Shown: positions 18,228 through 26,251 of the stretch, piece by piece
How the letters are laid out: every line of letters starts with the position of its first letter
How positions within the stretch are numbered: position 1 is the stretch's first letter
Assembly (NCBI RefSeq): GCF_003347595.2
Contig: NZ_QCZK02000016.1
Coordinates: 1-64,000, forward strand
Direction: 5' to 3'
Length of the DNA stretch: 64,000 nucleotides
Origin: Botryobacter ruber
GTDB taxonomy: Bacteria > Bacteroidota > Bacteroidia > Cytophagales > Hymenobacteraceae
Position numbers and translations under genes: made by a program
The notes under the pieces: model-generated
The model's database searches: none
Seen by the model: the letters and a program-made list of their open reading frames with translations, nothing else
What the model was told of the DNA's origin: nothing

Positions 18228-19469
18228 ATGAGCAACCCGATCACCAAAACGCACAAGCACTACCTGTTCAATGCCTCTGTTATTGTTGCTGCCTTAGGAT
18301 ACTTCGTCGACATCTACGACCTGGTTTTGTTCAGCATCGTCCGGATTCAGAGTCTGCAGTCGCTGGGGGTAACGGACCAGACGGCGCTGCTCGAGGAGGG
18401 TGTGCTGCTCCTGAACATGCAGATGGCGGGCATGTTGCTCGGCGGTATTGCCTGGGGCATACTGGGCGACAAAAAAGGGCGGCTCTCGGTGCTGTTCGGT
18501 TCTATTTTCCTGTATTCGGTGGCCAACATCCTGAATGGCTTTGTGACTACGATTCCCATGTATGCTCTTTTGCGGTTTGTAGCCGGAGTAGGCCTGGCCG
18601 GAGAACTTGGCGCGGGCATTACGCTGGTGTCGGAAGTGCTGCCAAAAGAGAAGCGTGGCTATGGCACCATGGTGGTGGCTACCATAGGCATAACCGGCGC
18701 AATTCTGGCCGGTTTTGTAGGCGAATACTTTGGCTGGCGAACAGCTTACTTTATCGGCGGCGGACTGGGCCTGCTGTTGCTTTTCCTCCGGATCGGGGTG
18801 TTTGAATCGGGCATGTTTGATAGCCTGAAGGAGCGAAGTGTTACACGTGGAAACTTTCTGAGCCTGTTTACCAACTTCAGCCGCTTCAGCAAGTACATGA
18901 AATGCATTCTTACCGGCGTCCCTATCTGGTTTGTAGTGGGCATCCTGATCACGTTTTCGCCTGAGTTTGGAATTGTTCTCGGAATCGAAGCGCCCGTATC
19001 GGCAGGCAAGGCTGTATCCTTCTGTTACATTGGACTTGTGTTCGGCGATTTTGCCAGCGGTTTCCTGAGCCAGCGCTTCGAAAGCAGGCGCAGCATTGTA
19101 GTGGCCTTCCTGGTACTAACGGCGCTGTTTATCGGAATTTTCCTACTTAGCAGCAACTACAGCATCACCCGCTTTTACGCCTTATGCGCTGCCCTTGGCT
19201 TTGCCAGTGGCTACTGGGCTGTGTTTGTTACCATAGCCGCAGAACAGTTCGGCACCAACATCCGGTCAACTGTTACCACCACCGTTCCCAACTTTGTGCG
19301 GGGAGCAGTCGTGCCGCTTTCGCTGGCCTTTAGTTACTTAAAAGACAGCATCGGGCTGGTACCCGGAGCAGCTTTACTGGCAGGTGTCTCGCTGGCGGTG
19401 GCACTTGCCTCTATCCTGACACTGGAAGAAACCTACGGAAAGGATTTGGATTACACCGAAACAATTTAA
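18228..19469 (+). CDS. MFS transporter, metabolite:H+ symporter type
   Basis: This 413-residue protein has twelve predicted membrane helices and the MFS motif A between helices 2 and 3 (GILGDKKGRLSVL), with DIYDLVLFS in helix 1 as in the sugar or metabolite symporter branch. The LPKEKRGYGTM segment between helices 4 and 5 also fits. These transporters move small organic solutes with protons. The substrate cannot be read from the sequence. It stands alone between intergenic regions. Confidence 0.88.
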   Translation: MSNPITKTHKHYLFNASVIVAALGYFVDIYDLVLFSIVRIQSLQSLGVTDQTALLEEGVLLLNMQMAGMLLGGIAWGILGDKKGRLSVLFGSIFLYSVANILNGFVTTIPMYALLRFVAGVGLAGELGAGITLVSEVLPKEKRGYGTMVVATIGITGAILAGFVGEYFGWRTAYFIGGGLGLLLLFLRIGVFESGMFDSLKERSVTRGNFLSLFTNFSRFSKYMKCILTGVPIWFVVGILITFSPEFGIVLGIEAPVSAGKAVSFCYIGLVFGDFASGFLSQRFESRRSIVVAFLVLTALFIGIFLLSSNYSITRFYALCAALGFASGYWAVFVTIAAEQFGTNIRSTVTTTVPNFVRGAVVPLSLAFSYLKDSIGLVPGAALLAGVSLAVALASILTLEETYGKDLDYTETI

Positions 19470-19549
19470 ACCATCCAATCGACCACAAGGCCCGCATTGC
19501 AAAAATGCCCGCAATAACACATCATATCCACCTTTAGTTCAGCTATTTA

Positions 19550-19732
19550 CATATATTTTTGCAAACGATTGTTTTTTTAATTTTTCCTGAATTCTACATT
19601 AATATTACCTAACATTTGTTTGTTTATTTCAGTATAAATACCTATAATAACACTTCTAAATAAAAAAATACTGACTATTTAGACAAACCAGAAAGTACAA
19701 CTACTTATTCATGCTTCTTAAATGTTAGTGAT
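19550..19732. other. AT-rich intergenic stretch
   Basis: Part of the 260 bp between the MFS gene and a small open frame. It is very AT-rich and likely holds promoter DNA, but I could not assign a box with confidence. Confidence 0.3.
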
Positions 19733-19903
19733 ATGAAAACGCCAGTCAATGACCCCGATATGTCTATAATTGCATTGCTTTTTATGCTGCTGCTGATCTA
19801 TTGCACCGTATGTGTAACACCCGAATCCAGCACGACGGCAGACACAAGCAACCCTGCAGTTACTACTGCCACAACCAGTGTGGTAAGTTCGGTTAAATTT
19901 TAG
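19733..19903 (+). CDS. Possible small membrane protein (56 residues)
   Basis: A 56-codon frame starts at ATG and ends at TAG. After a short polar start, residues about 11-28 form one hydrophobic helix (SIIALLFMLLLIYCTVCV), followed by a Ser/Thr-rich tail. This pattern fits a small membrane protein, but the frame may be chance. It lies in an otherwise empty 680 bp gap and no family is recognised. Confidence 0.4.
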   Translation: MKTPVNDPDMSIIALLFMLLLIYCTVCVTPESSTTADTSNPAVTTATTSVVSSVKF

Positions 19904-20151
19904 AACAGCTTTGCCTGCTTTTTCCTATAGGTTCACTACAGCCACTACGTAACAGTATACCAGGAGCAGACAAACTTCAATTTGTAACATTTCGACCCTC
20001 CTCCCATAACTCTCCGGCTCCAGCGGAGCTACCATGCAGGTGTGCACTAACTGCTACAGCTGTACTTCCGCACGCATTTGCCTTTCCGGTTAATTAAAGC
20101 GACAACGCTTCCTTCTTATGATTAAAGGAAATATTTTCCGTACTTACAACT

Positions 20152-20481
20152 ATGATACTTTATAACATTACTGTAAACGTAGAAAACAGCGTGGCCGATG
20201 AGTGGCTGGAGTGGATGACGGAGGTGCATATTCCGGAGGTAATGCGCACCGGTTTTTTCCTGCGCAACCAGATCTGCCGCCTCCTGACCGAAATAGAGAA
20301 TGGAGGAACAACATACGCCGTACAATACCACTGCCGCAACCTCGACGACCTGGAGGAATACCAGCGCACGCACGCCGCCGAAATGCAGGCCCGGCAACTG
20401 AAACGCTACGGCGAAAGCGCCCTCGCCTTCGAATCGGTACTGGAGATTGTTGGTACGGACGTAGAGCGGGACAACAGCTAG
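20152..20481 (+). CDS. DUF4286 family protein
   Basis: This 109-residue cytoplasmic protein fits DUF4286, a small family common in Bacteroidota with a ferredoxin-like fold. The opening MILYNITVNVENSVADEWL and the following WLEWMTEVHIPEVM are typical. Function is unknown. It is transcribed away from a small AT-rich upstream region, and is followed by a 21-bp perfect hairpin built from two facing copies of the 30-bp repeat, which may end its transcript. Confidence 0.85.
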   Translation: MILYNITVNVENSVADEWLEWMTEVHIPEVMRTGFFLRNQICRLLTEIENGGTTYAVQYHCRNLDDLEEYQRTHAAEMQARQLKRYGESALAFESVLEIVGTDVERDNS

Positions 20482-20498
20482 CTCAACCGGAAATCCTA

Positions 20499-20552
20499 CA
20501 GCACCTGCCACCACTCCTGATTGCTCAGCAGCAGGAGTGGTGGCAGGTGCTG
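20499..20552. repeat. Facing pair of the 30-bp repeat: perfect 21-bp hairpin
   Basis: Arms 20499-20519 and 20532-20552 are exact reverse complements over 21 bp with a 12-nt loop. It lies 17 bp after the DUF4286 stop. The stem is far stronger than most terminators, but no T tract follows. Confidence 0.85.
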
Positions 20553-20642
20553 CAACTAAATTGCCGATGGTTGATTACGTTAGACGCACTGCTCCCCTTG
20601 AGCCATTTAACAATTTAACAATTTCGCCATCTGTTTTTGTAC

Positions 20643-20675
20643 TGCACCTGCCTCCACAGCCACTGCTCCTGCTGT
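20643..20675 (+). repeat. 30-bp intergenic repeat, forward copy
   Basis: Core CACCTGCCTCCACAGCC followed by ACTGCTCCTGCTG. Lies just past the 3' end of the GNAT gene. Confidence 0.7.
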
Positions 20676-20699
20676 TGTGCAGCTGCATTGTTGTAGCCC

Positions 20700-21179
20700 C
20701 TACAGCGAAGCTGTGTATTCCTGCAGCTCTTCTTCCGTCATGCGGCAGTTAATCCATTCGTTGTCGAGGCTGGCGCCGATCTTGCGATAAAAAGAAATAG
20801 CGGGCTCGTTCCATTCCAGCACCTGCCATGCGAATCGTTTAGCGCCTGTTTCCTGTGCTTCCCGGGCAACCGCATCGAACAGCTGTTTTCCTATGCCTGA
20901 CCGCCGTAGCTTTTCCGTTACCACCAGGTCTTCCAGGTACAGTGCCCTGCCTTTCCAGGTGGAGTAGGCGGTGTAGTACAAGGCAATTCCTACAATGCCT
21001 TCGGATGTCTCGGCTACAAAAAAACGGTAGACGGGGTTGTCGCCAAAGCCGTCGCGGTACATCTCGTCCAGCGTGTTGGTTACTTCCTGCGGCGCCCGCT
21101 CGTAGGCTGCCAGCTCCCGGATAAGCGCAAGTACCTGCGGCAGGTCTTCGGCTGTTCCTTTTCTTATCTGTATGTTCAT
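20700..21179 (-). CDS. GNAT acetyltransferase, SSAT/diamine-like
   Basis: This 159-residue GNAT enzyme transfers acetyl from acetyl-CoA to an amine. It most resembles the spermidine/spermine or diamine N-acetyltransferase group: the opening IRKGTAEDLPQVLALIRELAAYERAP, the strand LYLEDLVV and the acetyl-CoA loop RRSGIGKQLF are all present, as is the SFYRKIGA close. The substrate is therefore probably a polyamine or related small amine, but not proven. It lies 83 bp downstream of the GroES-like gene, separated by a terminator. Confidence 0.85.
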   Translation of the reverse strand: MNIQIRKGTAEDLPQVLALIRELAAYERAPQEVTNTLDEMYRDGFGDNPVYRFFVAETSEGIVGIALYYTAYSTWKGRALYLEDLVVTEKLRRSGIGKQLFDAVAREAQETGAKRFAWQVLEWNEPAISFYRKIGASLDNEWINCRMTEEELQEYTASL

Positions 21180-21205
21180 GGTTCTTTATCAAGCTGCTGA
21201 AACTG

Positions 21206-21243
21206 AAAAAGCGCCACCTCCTGCAGGAAGTATGGCGCTTTTT
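21206..21243 (-). terminator. Terminator after the GroES-like gene
   Basis: An 11-bp stem AAAAAGCGCCA/TGGCGCTTTTT (21206-21216 with 21233-21243) sits about 20 bp past the GroES-like stop; the A and T runs let it work in both directions. Confidence 0.8.
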
Positions 21244-21262
21244 GTCTGCTGCAGCTGCATTA

Positions 21263-21646
21263 CTATAAATCTTCTTCGCGCACCAGCATCAGCACCGCCG
21301 ACTGTGGCACAATAAAATATTTTTCGCCGAGGTAATTAATTTCGATGGCGTCGCGCTGCAGGTAAATGGCCAGGTCGCCTTCTTTGGCTTGCAGCGGAAT
21401 GTAACGCACGGCTTCTTCCTCTTCGTCTCGCTCCCAGGGCTCTTCATCAAAACTGTAATCGGCTGGTATGGGGTAGCCGGGGCCAACGCGCATAATGTAG
21501 CCTTCCTGCACCTTTTCTTTCTCCTGCACGCCCGGCGGCAGGTACAACCCGCTTTTGGTCTGCTCGCGTGCCGACTTCGGCTTTATCAGCACCCGGTCGC
21601 CCACAATGATAATTTTTTCCAGTTTGTTCTTTTCAGAAACTCTCAT
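21263..21646 (-). CDS. GroES-fold co-chaperone-like protein, solo
   Basis: This 127-residue protein has the GroES beta-barrel pattern: IIIVGDRVLIKPKSAREQTKSGLYLPPG at the start and KYFIVPQSAVLML near the end. It has an acidic insertion in the middle (DEEPWERDEEEEAVR) and no groEL next to it. Normal GroES is about 97 residues, so this is a longer, diverged paralogue common in Bacteroidota. It may modulate the chaperonin or do something else. It is 16 bp after the upstream lipoprotein gene on the same strand. Confidence 0.85.
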   Translation of the reverse strand: MRVSEKNKLEKIIIVGDRVLIKPKSAREQTKSGLYLPPGVQEKEKVQEGYIMRVGPGYPIPADYSFDEEPWERDEEEEAVRYIPLQAKEGDLAIYLQRDAIEINYLGEKYFIVPQSAVLMLVREEDL

Positions 21647-21662
21647 TTTACTTTATACCTGA

Positions 21663-22199
21663 TTATAAGGGATCTGCTGTCACTTTAAAACGCATGGCAG
21701 CTTTGATGGTGGTATCTTTTGCTAATGGTTTTGCCAGCGTTGCCTTCGTCCGGATAGTATACGTATCGGCCTTGATGTATTTGTCCAGTTTGGCATTGGA
21801 TGAAATAAGCGTCAGGCTGGTGGCATTGGCTGGAATCTGGTTCAGGTGCGCGAGCAGTACCTCATCGTTACCGTCGGTGGTAATGTAGATCTCGATGCTC
21901 TGCAGGAAATCAAACGTCTGCTGCTGCGGATCTGTGATGGTGAGGACCAGCCGATCCAGCGACACATCCTTCACCAGGTCGGCGCTGGTTTTGTTGTTCT
22001 TAAAAGTGTCTTTGGAATTCGTGGTAACCGGAACAGGCGATACAGGCAAAATACCTCCAATAGGCAGTGCAACCGTAGCGGGTACATAAATGGATTCTTC
22101 GTGGTTGATGTAAAAGGTAAGCAGGTTGCTGAACTTCTTACAGGACGCTCCCAGCAGGGCCAGCAGCGCCACTACCATCACCAGTGATATTTTATTCAT
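21663..22199 (-). CDS. Lipoprotein of unknown function
   Basis: This 178-residue lipoprotein has a signal peptide with lipobox LLGASC (Cys20). The mature part is beta-rich, with VATVALPIGGILPVSP-like strands and NKTSADLVKDVSLDRL. No family is recognised. The ATG at 22199 is used since the longer frame adds residues that spoil the signal peptide. It is 16 bp upstream of the GroES-like gene. Confidence 0.7.
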   Translation of the reverse strand: MNKISLVMVVALLALLGASCKKFSNLLTFYINHEESIYVPATVALPIGGILPVSPVPVTTNSKDTFKNNKTSADLVKDVSLDRLVLTITDPQQQTFDFLQSIEIYITTDGNDEVLLAHLNQIPANATSLTLISSNAKLDKYIKADTYTIRTKATLAKPLAKDTTIKAAMRFKVTADPL

Positions 22200-22278
22200 A
22201 AACAGTGCTGATATAACAAAGCAAAGGTAGCAAATAATTAACAAATGCGCCGCAAGCGGGCAAGTTGCAGGAGCAGGT

Positions 22279-23442
22279 TCAGCTTTCTTTCCAGCTCATG
22301 GGGTACTTGTCGTCCAGGTAGGGCAGGGCGTCTGTGGCCAGGTGCAGGGGGTGGAAGGTGTCTATCATCACGGCGTATTCTTTTGTTTCTTTCTTGCCAA
22401 TGCTGGCCTCTACCGTGCCCGGGTGCGGCCCGTGCGGAATGCCACCGGGATGGATGGTAAACGAAGCCCGGTCTACCCCTTTGCGGCTCATGAAGTCGCC
22501 ATCCACGTAGTAGAGCACTTCGTCGGAATCTACGTTGGAGTGGTTGTAGGGCGCGGGGATAGACAGCGGGTGATAATCGAAGAGGCGCGGCACAAACGAG
22601 CAGATCACAAAGTTGTTTGCCTCGAAGGTCTGGTGCACCGGTGGCGGCTGGTGGATGCGCCCGGTGATAGGCTCAAAGTCGTAAATAGAGAAGGCATAGG
22701 GGTAGAAATAGCCATCCCAACCCACGACATCAAACGGACTGAAGTCGTAGTAGTACTGGTGCAGGAAGCCTTCTTTCTTGATCTGTACCCGGTGCTCGCC
22801 TCCCGGCTGAAAAGGTATGAGTTCCTGCGGCGGCCGAAGGTCGCGCTCGCAGTAAGGCGCATGCTCCAGCAGCTGCCCGAAGTGGTTGCGGTACCGCCGC
22901 ACCGTCTCTACCGGGCTAAACGACTCCACCACCAGCAGCCGCACCGGCCCTTCGTTAAATTTAAACTGGTGAATAACCGTGCGCGGAATAACCAAGTAAT
23001 CGCCCTCTTTGAATTCAAGTTTTCCCATCTGCGACAGCAGTTCCCCACTGCCTTCGTGCACAAACACCACCTCGTCGGCCTGCCCGTTTTTGTAGTAGTA
23101 GCCCATCTCGTGCTCCGACGGCAGGCAAATGCTGATCACCACGTCGTTGTTGAAGAGCAGGGGCTTGCGGGCGCTGAGGTAATCGGTGCCGGTAGTGGTA
23201 AGGGAGAGGGTGCGGAGGTGCTGTGGGGCCAGCTTTACATTTTCGGCGGGAGCAGGGGCATAAGGAACAGGTGCCCCGATGCGGCTGATGCGCGTAGGCG
23301 GGTTCACGTGGTACAGCAACGAAGAAACGCCGCTGAACCCGTGCGTACCTACCAGTTGCTCGGCATACAGACTACCGTCCGGCTGCCGGAACTGCGTGTG
23401 CCGCTTGTGCGGAATGTTGCCTAACCTGTAATAATACGCCAT
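22279..23442 (-). CDS. hmgA: Homogentisate 1,2-dioxygenase
   Basis: HmgA (387 residues) opens the aromatic ring of homogentisate to maleylacetoacetate in tyrosine and phenylalanine breakdown, using Fe(II). The cupin-type fold and metal ligands are visible toward the C-terminus: YNHSNVDSDEVLYY gives the His and Glu, and GGIPHGPHPG the second His. The start (MAYYYRLGNIPHKRHTQFR) is standard for the bacterial enzyme. No other tyrosine-degradation gene lies in the window, so the rest of the pathway is elsewhere. Confidence 0.93.
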   Translation of the reverse strand: MAYYYRLGNIPHKRHTQFRQPDGSLYAEQLVGTHGFSGVSSLLYHVNPPTRISRIGAPVPYAPAPAENVKLAPQHLRTLSLTTTGTDYLSARKPLLFNNDVVISICLPSEHEMGYYYKNGQADEVVFVHEGSGELLSQMGKLEFKEGDYLVIPRTVIHQFKFNEGPVRLLVVESFSPVETVRRYRNHFGQLLEHAPYCERDLRPPQELIPFQPGGEHRVQIKKEGFLHQYYYDFSPFDVVGWDGYFYPYAFSIYDFEPITGRIHQPPPVHQTFEANNFVICSFVPRLFDYHPLSIPAPYNHSNVDSDEVLYYVDGDFMSRKGVDRASFTIHPGGIPHGPHPGTVEASIGKKETKEYAVMIDTFHPLHLATDALPYLDDKYPMSWKES

Positions 23443-23567
23443 GTGCTGTCGTGGTAAAGGAGTAAGAAAAGGCAGTTACACAGAAGGCAGCCTCCGAAGC
23501 TGCTCATTCTTAACTGCTAATCCTTTTACGAAGCTGCGGCGGAAATGAGTTGTGGGAATATTGTGGT

Positions 23568-23593
23568 GCAGCGGGTGTGGTGACTGGAGCAGA
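23568..23593 (-). repeat. 30-bp intergenic repeat, reverse copy
   Basis: Variant GCAGCGGGTGTGGTGACTGG upstream of hmgA, on the opposite strand to the usual core. Confidence 0.6.
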
Positions 23594-23648
23594 AAAGGAA
23601 TTATTATACAGGATTCTACTCTTTTCTGTCATTCTGAAAGTTGAAAAC

Positions 23649-23667
23649 CCCGAACTTGTTTCGGGGA
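23649..23667. repeat. CCCCGAA hairpin
   Basis: CCCCGAActtgtTTCGGGG forms a 7-bp GC-rich stem. It precedes the tandem 25-bp repeat and resembles short intergenic palindromes common in this phylum. Confidence 0.5.
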
Positions 23668-23715
23668 ACCTTGTGGGCGGACTGCAGAAATGCGTTCATC
23701 TGGAACAGACGGTAC

Positions 23716-23765
23716 GAGTTACAAACTCGCACCAGCGGAGGAGTTACAAACTCGCACCAGCGGAG
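23716..23765. repeat. Perfect tandem duplication of a 25-bp unit
   Basis: The 25-bp unit at 23716-23740 is repeated exactly at 23741-23765. Each unit holds GAGTTacaAACTC, a small palindrome, followed by CGCACCAGCGGAG. No gene overlaps it. Confidence 0.9.
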
Positions 23766-23770
23766 GCTTT

Positions 23771-23926
23771 TTATTCATCAAGCTCTTCATCTTTACTCTG
23801 CGTTAACTTCATAATGACTTTAACAGCAAAATAAAGTATTGCTGTTGGAAAAACTATCCAAAATAGTAACAGCAACAGTAAATCACCGAAACCTGCAGGC
23901 CCACTTAAAAGAATGTATAGATTCAT
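23771..23926 (-). CDS. Small membrane protein (51 residues)
   Basis: A 51-residue frame from ATG at 23926 to TAA at 23771. It begins MNLYILLSGPAGFGD, has a strong hydrophobic helix at about 15-39 (LLLLLLFWIVFPTAILYFAV), and ends in a charged tail (KLTQSKDEELDE). The layout is that of a real single-pass small membrane protein with a cytoplasmic acidic tail. It lies between hmgA and the S41 peptidase, both also on the minus strand. No family is recognised. Confidence 0.6.
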   Translation of the reverse strand: MNLYILLSGPAGFGDLLLLLLFWIVFPTAILYFAVKVIMKLTQSKDEELDE

Positions 23927-24043
23927 TTATTCTATTCTTTCACATACATGAAACAACAACAGTCGCTGCTCCCTGACTTAAAGATATTTCAGCTGACAAA
24001 GTTGAAAGGCCAATAGCACTATGCTCCTCTAACTCTCCCTAAT

Positions 24044-25729
24044 TCACGCCCCGCTCGTTGCCAGCCGCTGCGCTTTGGCAAACTGCTTCAGTGCTTCCTG
24101 GAACTCCTCGTCCGACTCGTGCAGGATAGGGAAGAAGCCCGGATTGCCGTACACACTGCGGGCTATAAAGGCTTTCAGGTTGTTGCGGAGCAGGTTTTTG
24201 GACCGCTGAAACTGCTCCTCGTCGTAAGTAATACCGGCAGCATCGGCCATCCTAATCATGTCGCGGAGCATTTTATCGGTTACCTGGAAGGATTTGCTGA
24301 AGTTCTCGAAGCTCATTTTCTGCAGCTCCTTGCGGTGGTCGCGGTAGTACTCGAGCGTGTATTCCCGGATGATGTTTTTGTTATACAGCTGGCTCATGTA
24401 CTCCGACAGCTCCAGCGTATCGCGGGCCACAAACACATCGGGCATAATGCCGCCGCCGCCATACACGGTGCGTCCGCCCACGGTTTTATATTTAAGCGAA
24501 TCTACGAACAGGCTGCTGTCCGGGTGGAAGTACTCACCCCGCTCGAAACGGTGCAGCATGTCCTTCTGGTAATCTTCGGTACCGGCCACGTAAGGTTTCT
24601 GGATAGAGCGGCCGCTTGGGGTGTAGTAGCGCGAAATGGTAAGGCGCAGCTCAGAGCCATCGTTGAGCGGGATGGGCATCTGCACCAGCCCTTTACCGAA
24701 AGAGCGGCGACCAACAATAAGGGCGCGGTCGTTGTCCTGCAGGGCGCCGGCCACAATCTCCGAAGCCGAGGCGCTGCCTTCGTCTATCAGCACTACCAGC
24801 GCACCCTTCTCGAAATCGCCGCGCGTGCGGGCGTTGGTTTTAGAATCGTACTTGGTGCCCCTGCCATCGGTGTACACAATCAGCTTGTTTCCGGCCAGGA
24901 ACTCATCGGCCATGCGGGTGGCGTGGTCCATGTAGCCGCCGGGGTTGCCGCGCAGGTCCAGGATGAGCTGCTGCATGCCTTTCTTCCGCAGCCCCGTCAG
25001 CGCCTGCTTAAACTCTTCGAAGGTATTTTTAGAGAAACGGCTTACTTTAATATACCCGGTGTTGGGATTAACCATGTAGCTGACATCAACCGAGAAGGTA
25101 GGAATTTTGCTGCGCTGTATTGTAAAGTCAAGTGTCTTGCCGGTGCCTTTGCGCAGGATCGTCATATTCACTTTGCTGCCTTTGGGGCCGCGGAGGCGCT
25201 TAAACACGCCTTCGTTGGTAATGCCAATGCCTGCCACCGTCTCGCCGTCAACTTTTATGATTTTATCGCCTGCCTGTATGCCTGCCGCCTCCGAAGGGCC
25301 GCCGCTTAAGGGAGCAACCACATGGATGGTGTCGTGAAAAATATTGAACTCTACGCCAATGCCTTCAAAGTCGCCTTCCAGGTAAGAACGTGCCATGGCT
25401 ATTTCGCTGGCCGGGATGTAAGATGTGTGCGGGTCCAGTTTCTCGAGCATTTTGGTGATGGCGTAGTCCGACAGCTTTTCGACATCTACCGTGTCCACGT
25501 AATCGCGGTCGATGTAGCTCAGGATGTCACGGAACTTGAGGTAGCTTTTGGCTGTGCCCTGCGGATTGTTGGCAGATGGCGAGAACGTATTAGCCCCTAT
25601 CAGCACCCCCACCAGCAGGGCAAGCGCTATGAACAAGGGAAGCCTGATCTGGAACAAATTATTGCGTGGCTGGCCATGCTGCTGTTCAGGGGTTTCCGCT
25701 TGTGGTGTATGGTTCGTTTCTTCACTCAT
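24044..25729 (-). CDS. S41 family C-terminal processing peptidase
   Basis: This 561-residue serine protease resembles CtpA/Prc-type peptidases that trim C-termini of exported proteins. It has one N-terminal membrane helix (about 28-47), a PDZ domain (about 110-200, with AAGIQAGDKIIKVDGE), and the catalytic domain with IDEGSASASEIVAGAL (nucleophile Ser) and RRSFGKGLVQM (base Lys). A C-terminal helical part follows. Length is usual for Bacteroidota members. It lies alone on the minus strand, with an IR-rich region upstream. Confidence 0.93.
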   Translation of the reverse strand: MSEETNHTPQAETPEQQHGQPRNNLFQIRLPLFIALALLVGVLIGANTFSPSANNPQGTAKSYLKFRDILSYIDRDYVDTVDVEKLSDYAITKMLEKLDPHTSYIPASEIAMARSYLEGDFEGIGVEFNIFHDTIHVVAPLSGGPSEAAGIQAGDKIIKVDGETVAGIGITNEGVFKRLRGPKGSKVNMTILRKGTGKTLDFTIQRSKIPTFSVDVSYMVNPNTGYIKVSRFSKNTFEEFKQALTGLRKKGMQQLILDLRGNPGGYMDHATRMADEFLAGNKLIVYTDGRGTKYDSKTNARTRGDFEKGALVVLIDEGSASASEIVAGALQDNDRALIVGRRSFGKGLVQMPIPLNDGSELRLTISRYYTPSGRSIQKPYVAGTEDYQKDMLHRFERGEYFHPDSSLFVDSLKYKTVGGRTVYGGGGIMPDVFVARDTLELSEYMSQLYNKNIIREYTLEYYRDHRKELQKMSFENFSKSFQVTDKMLRDMIRMADAAGITYDEEQFQRSKNLLRNNLKAFIARSVYGNPGFFPILHESDEEFQEALKQFAKAQRLATSGA

Positions 25730-26015
25730 CTCAACGTGGGTTTACTGTCCTTAAATATAAGCGTGTTTTTGGGCTGAATAAAAGTACAGGCACAAATTAA
25801 GTACACTTCTTTCTCCTTTTACCACGCCAGGCTTGGCTATGTTATAAACATAACAGGAAAAGATACAAAGTTTGTTCTGTCTTTCCAGCTTTTGTTTAAT
25901 TTTTAAAACTCCCTCCGCACCCGAATAAATGAATCCGGATACATCTGCCAACAGCGCGGGCTCGCTTCTCCCTGGTTATGCCTGTCCGTTTAACCGGGGT
26001 CCCGCTGCTGCTGCG
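25730..26015. other. Intergenic region before the S41 peptidase
   Basis: No gene is supported here. It probably holds the promoter of the S41 peptidase on the minus strand. The remaining part up to ruvX is the long hairpin at 26016-26119 and a promoter box. Confidence 0.3.
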
Positions 26016-26119
26016 TAGCTTGTGCAGAGGCTGTGGTGACGGCAGCAGCAGACTTTTTCCTGGTCTTTGAGCCCGGTTTTATTTTGCTGCTGCTGTCACC
26101 ATAGCCTCTGCACAAGCTA
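26016..26119. repeat. Facing pair of the 30-bp repeat with 35-bp arms
   Basis: Arms 26016-26050 and 26085-26119 match as reverse complements over 35 bp with two mismatches, each allowing a G:U pair in RNA, and enclose a 34-nt loop. It lies between the divergent S41 peptidase and ruvX genes, so it cannot be a terminator for either. Confidence 0.85.
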
Positions 26120-26169
26120 GCCAGGTTGTCTGCCGGTGTCGCTGAAAACCAAAATCCAAAGGAAACTGT

Positions 26170-26177
26170 TATCTTTG
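26170..26177 (+). promoter_or_regulatory. -7 promoter box before ruvX
   Basis: TATCTTTG fits TAnnTTTG, about 80 bp before the ruvX start. No clear -33 TTG was found at the usual distance. Confidence 0.45.
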
Positions 26178-26251
26178 TGTTTTGATAGTTTATAAACCAC
26201 AACCATCGTACCAGCTTACGATAGGAAACAAAAGCAGCAACCGCCGACCAC

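Noticed and set aside
22342-23424. 360-codon plus-strand frame across hmgA
   Set aside because: Antisense to homogentisate dioxygenase with intact metal ligands; no recognisable protein.
23550-23834. 94-codon plus-strand frame
   Set aside because: Runs across a 30-bp repeat copy, a hairpin and the tandem 25-bp repeat; the opposite strand has a better small gene at its end.
24119-25309. 396-codon plus-strand frame across the S41 peptidase
   Set aside because: Antisense shadow of a gene with intact PDZ and Ser-Lys motifs.
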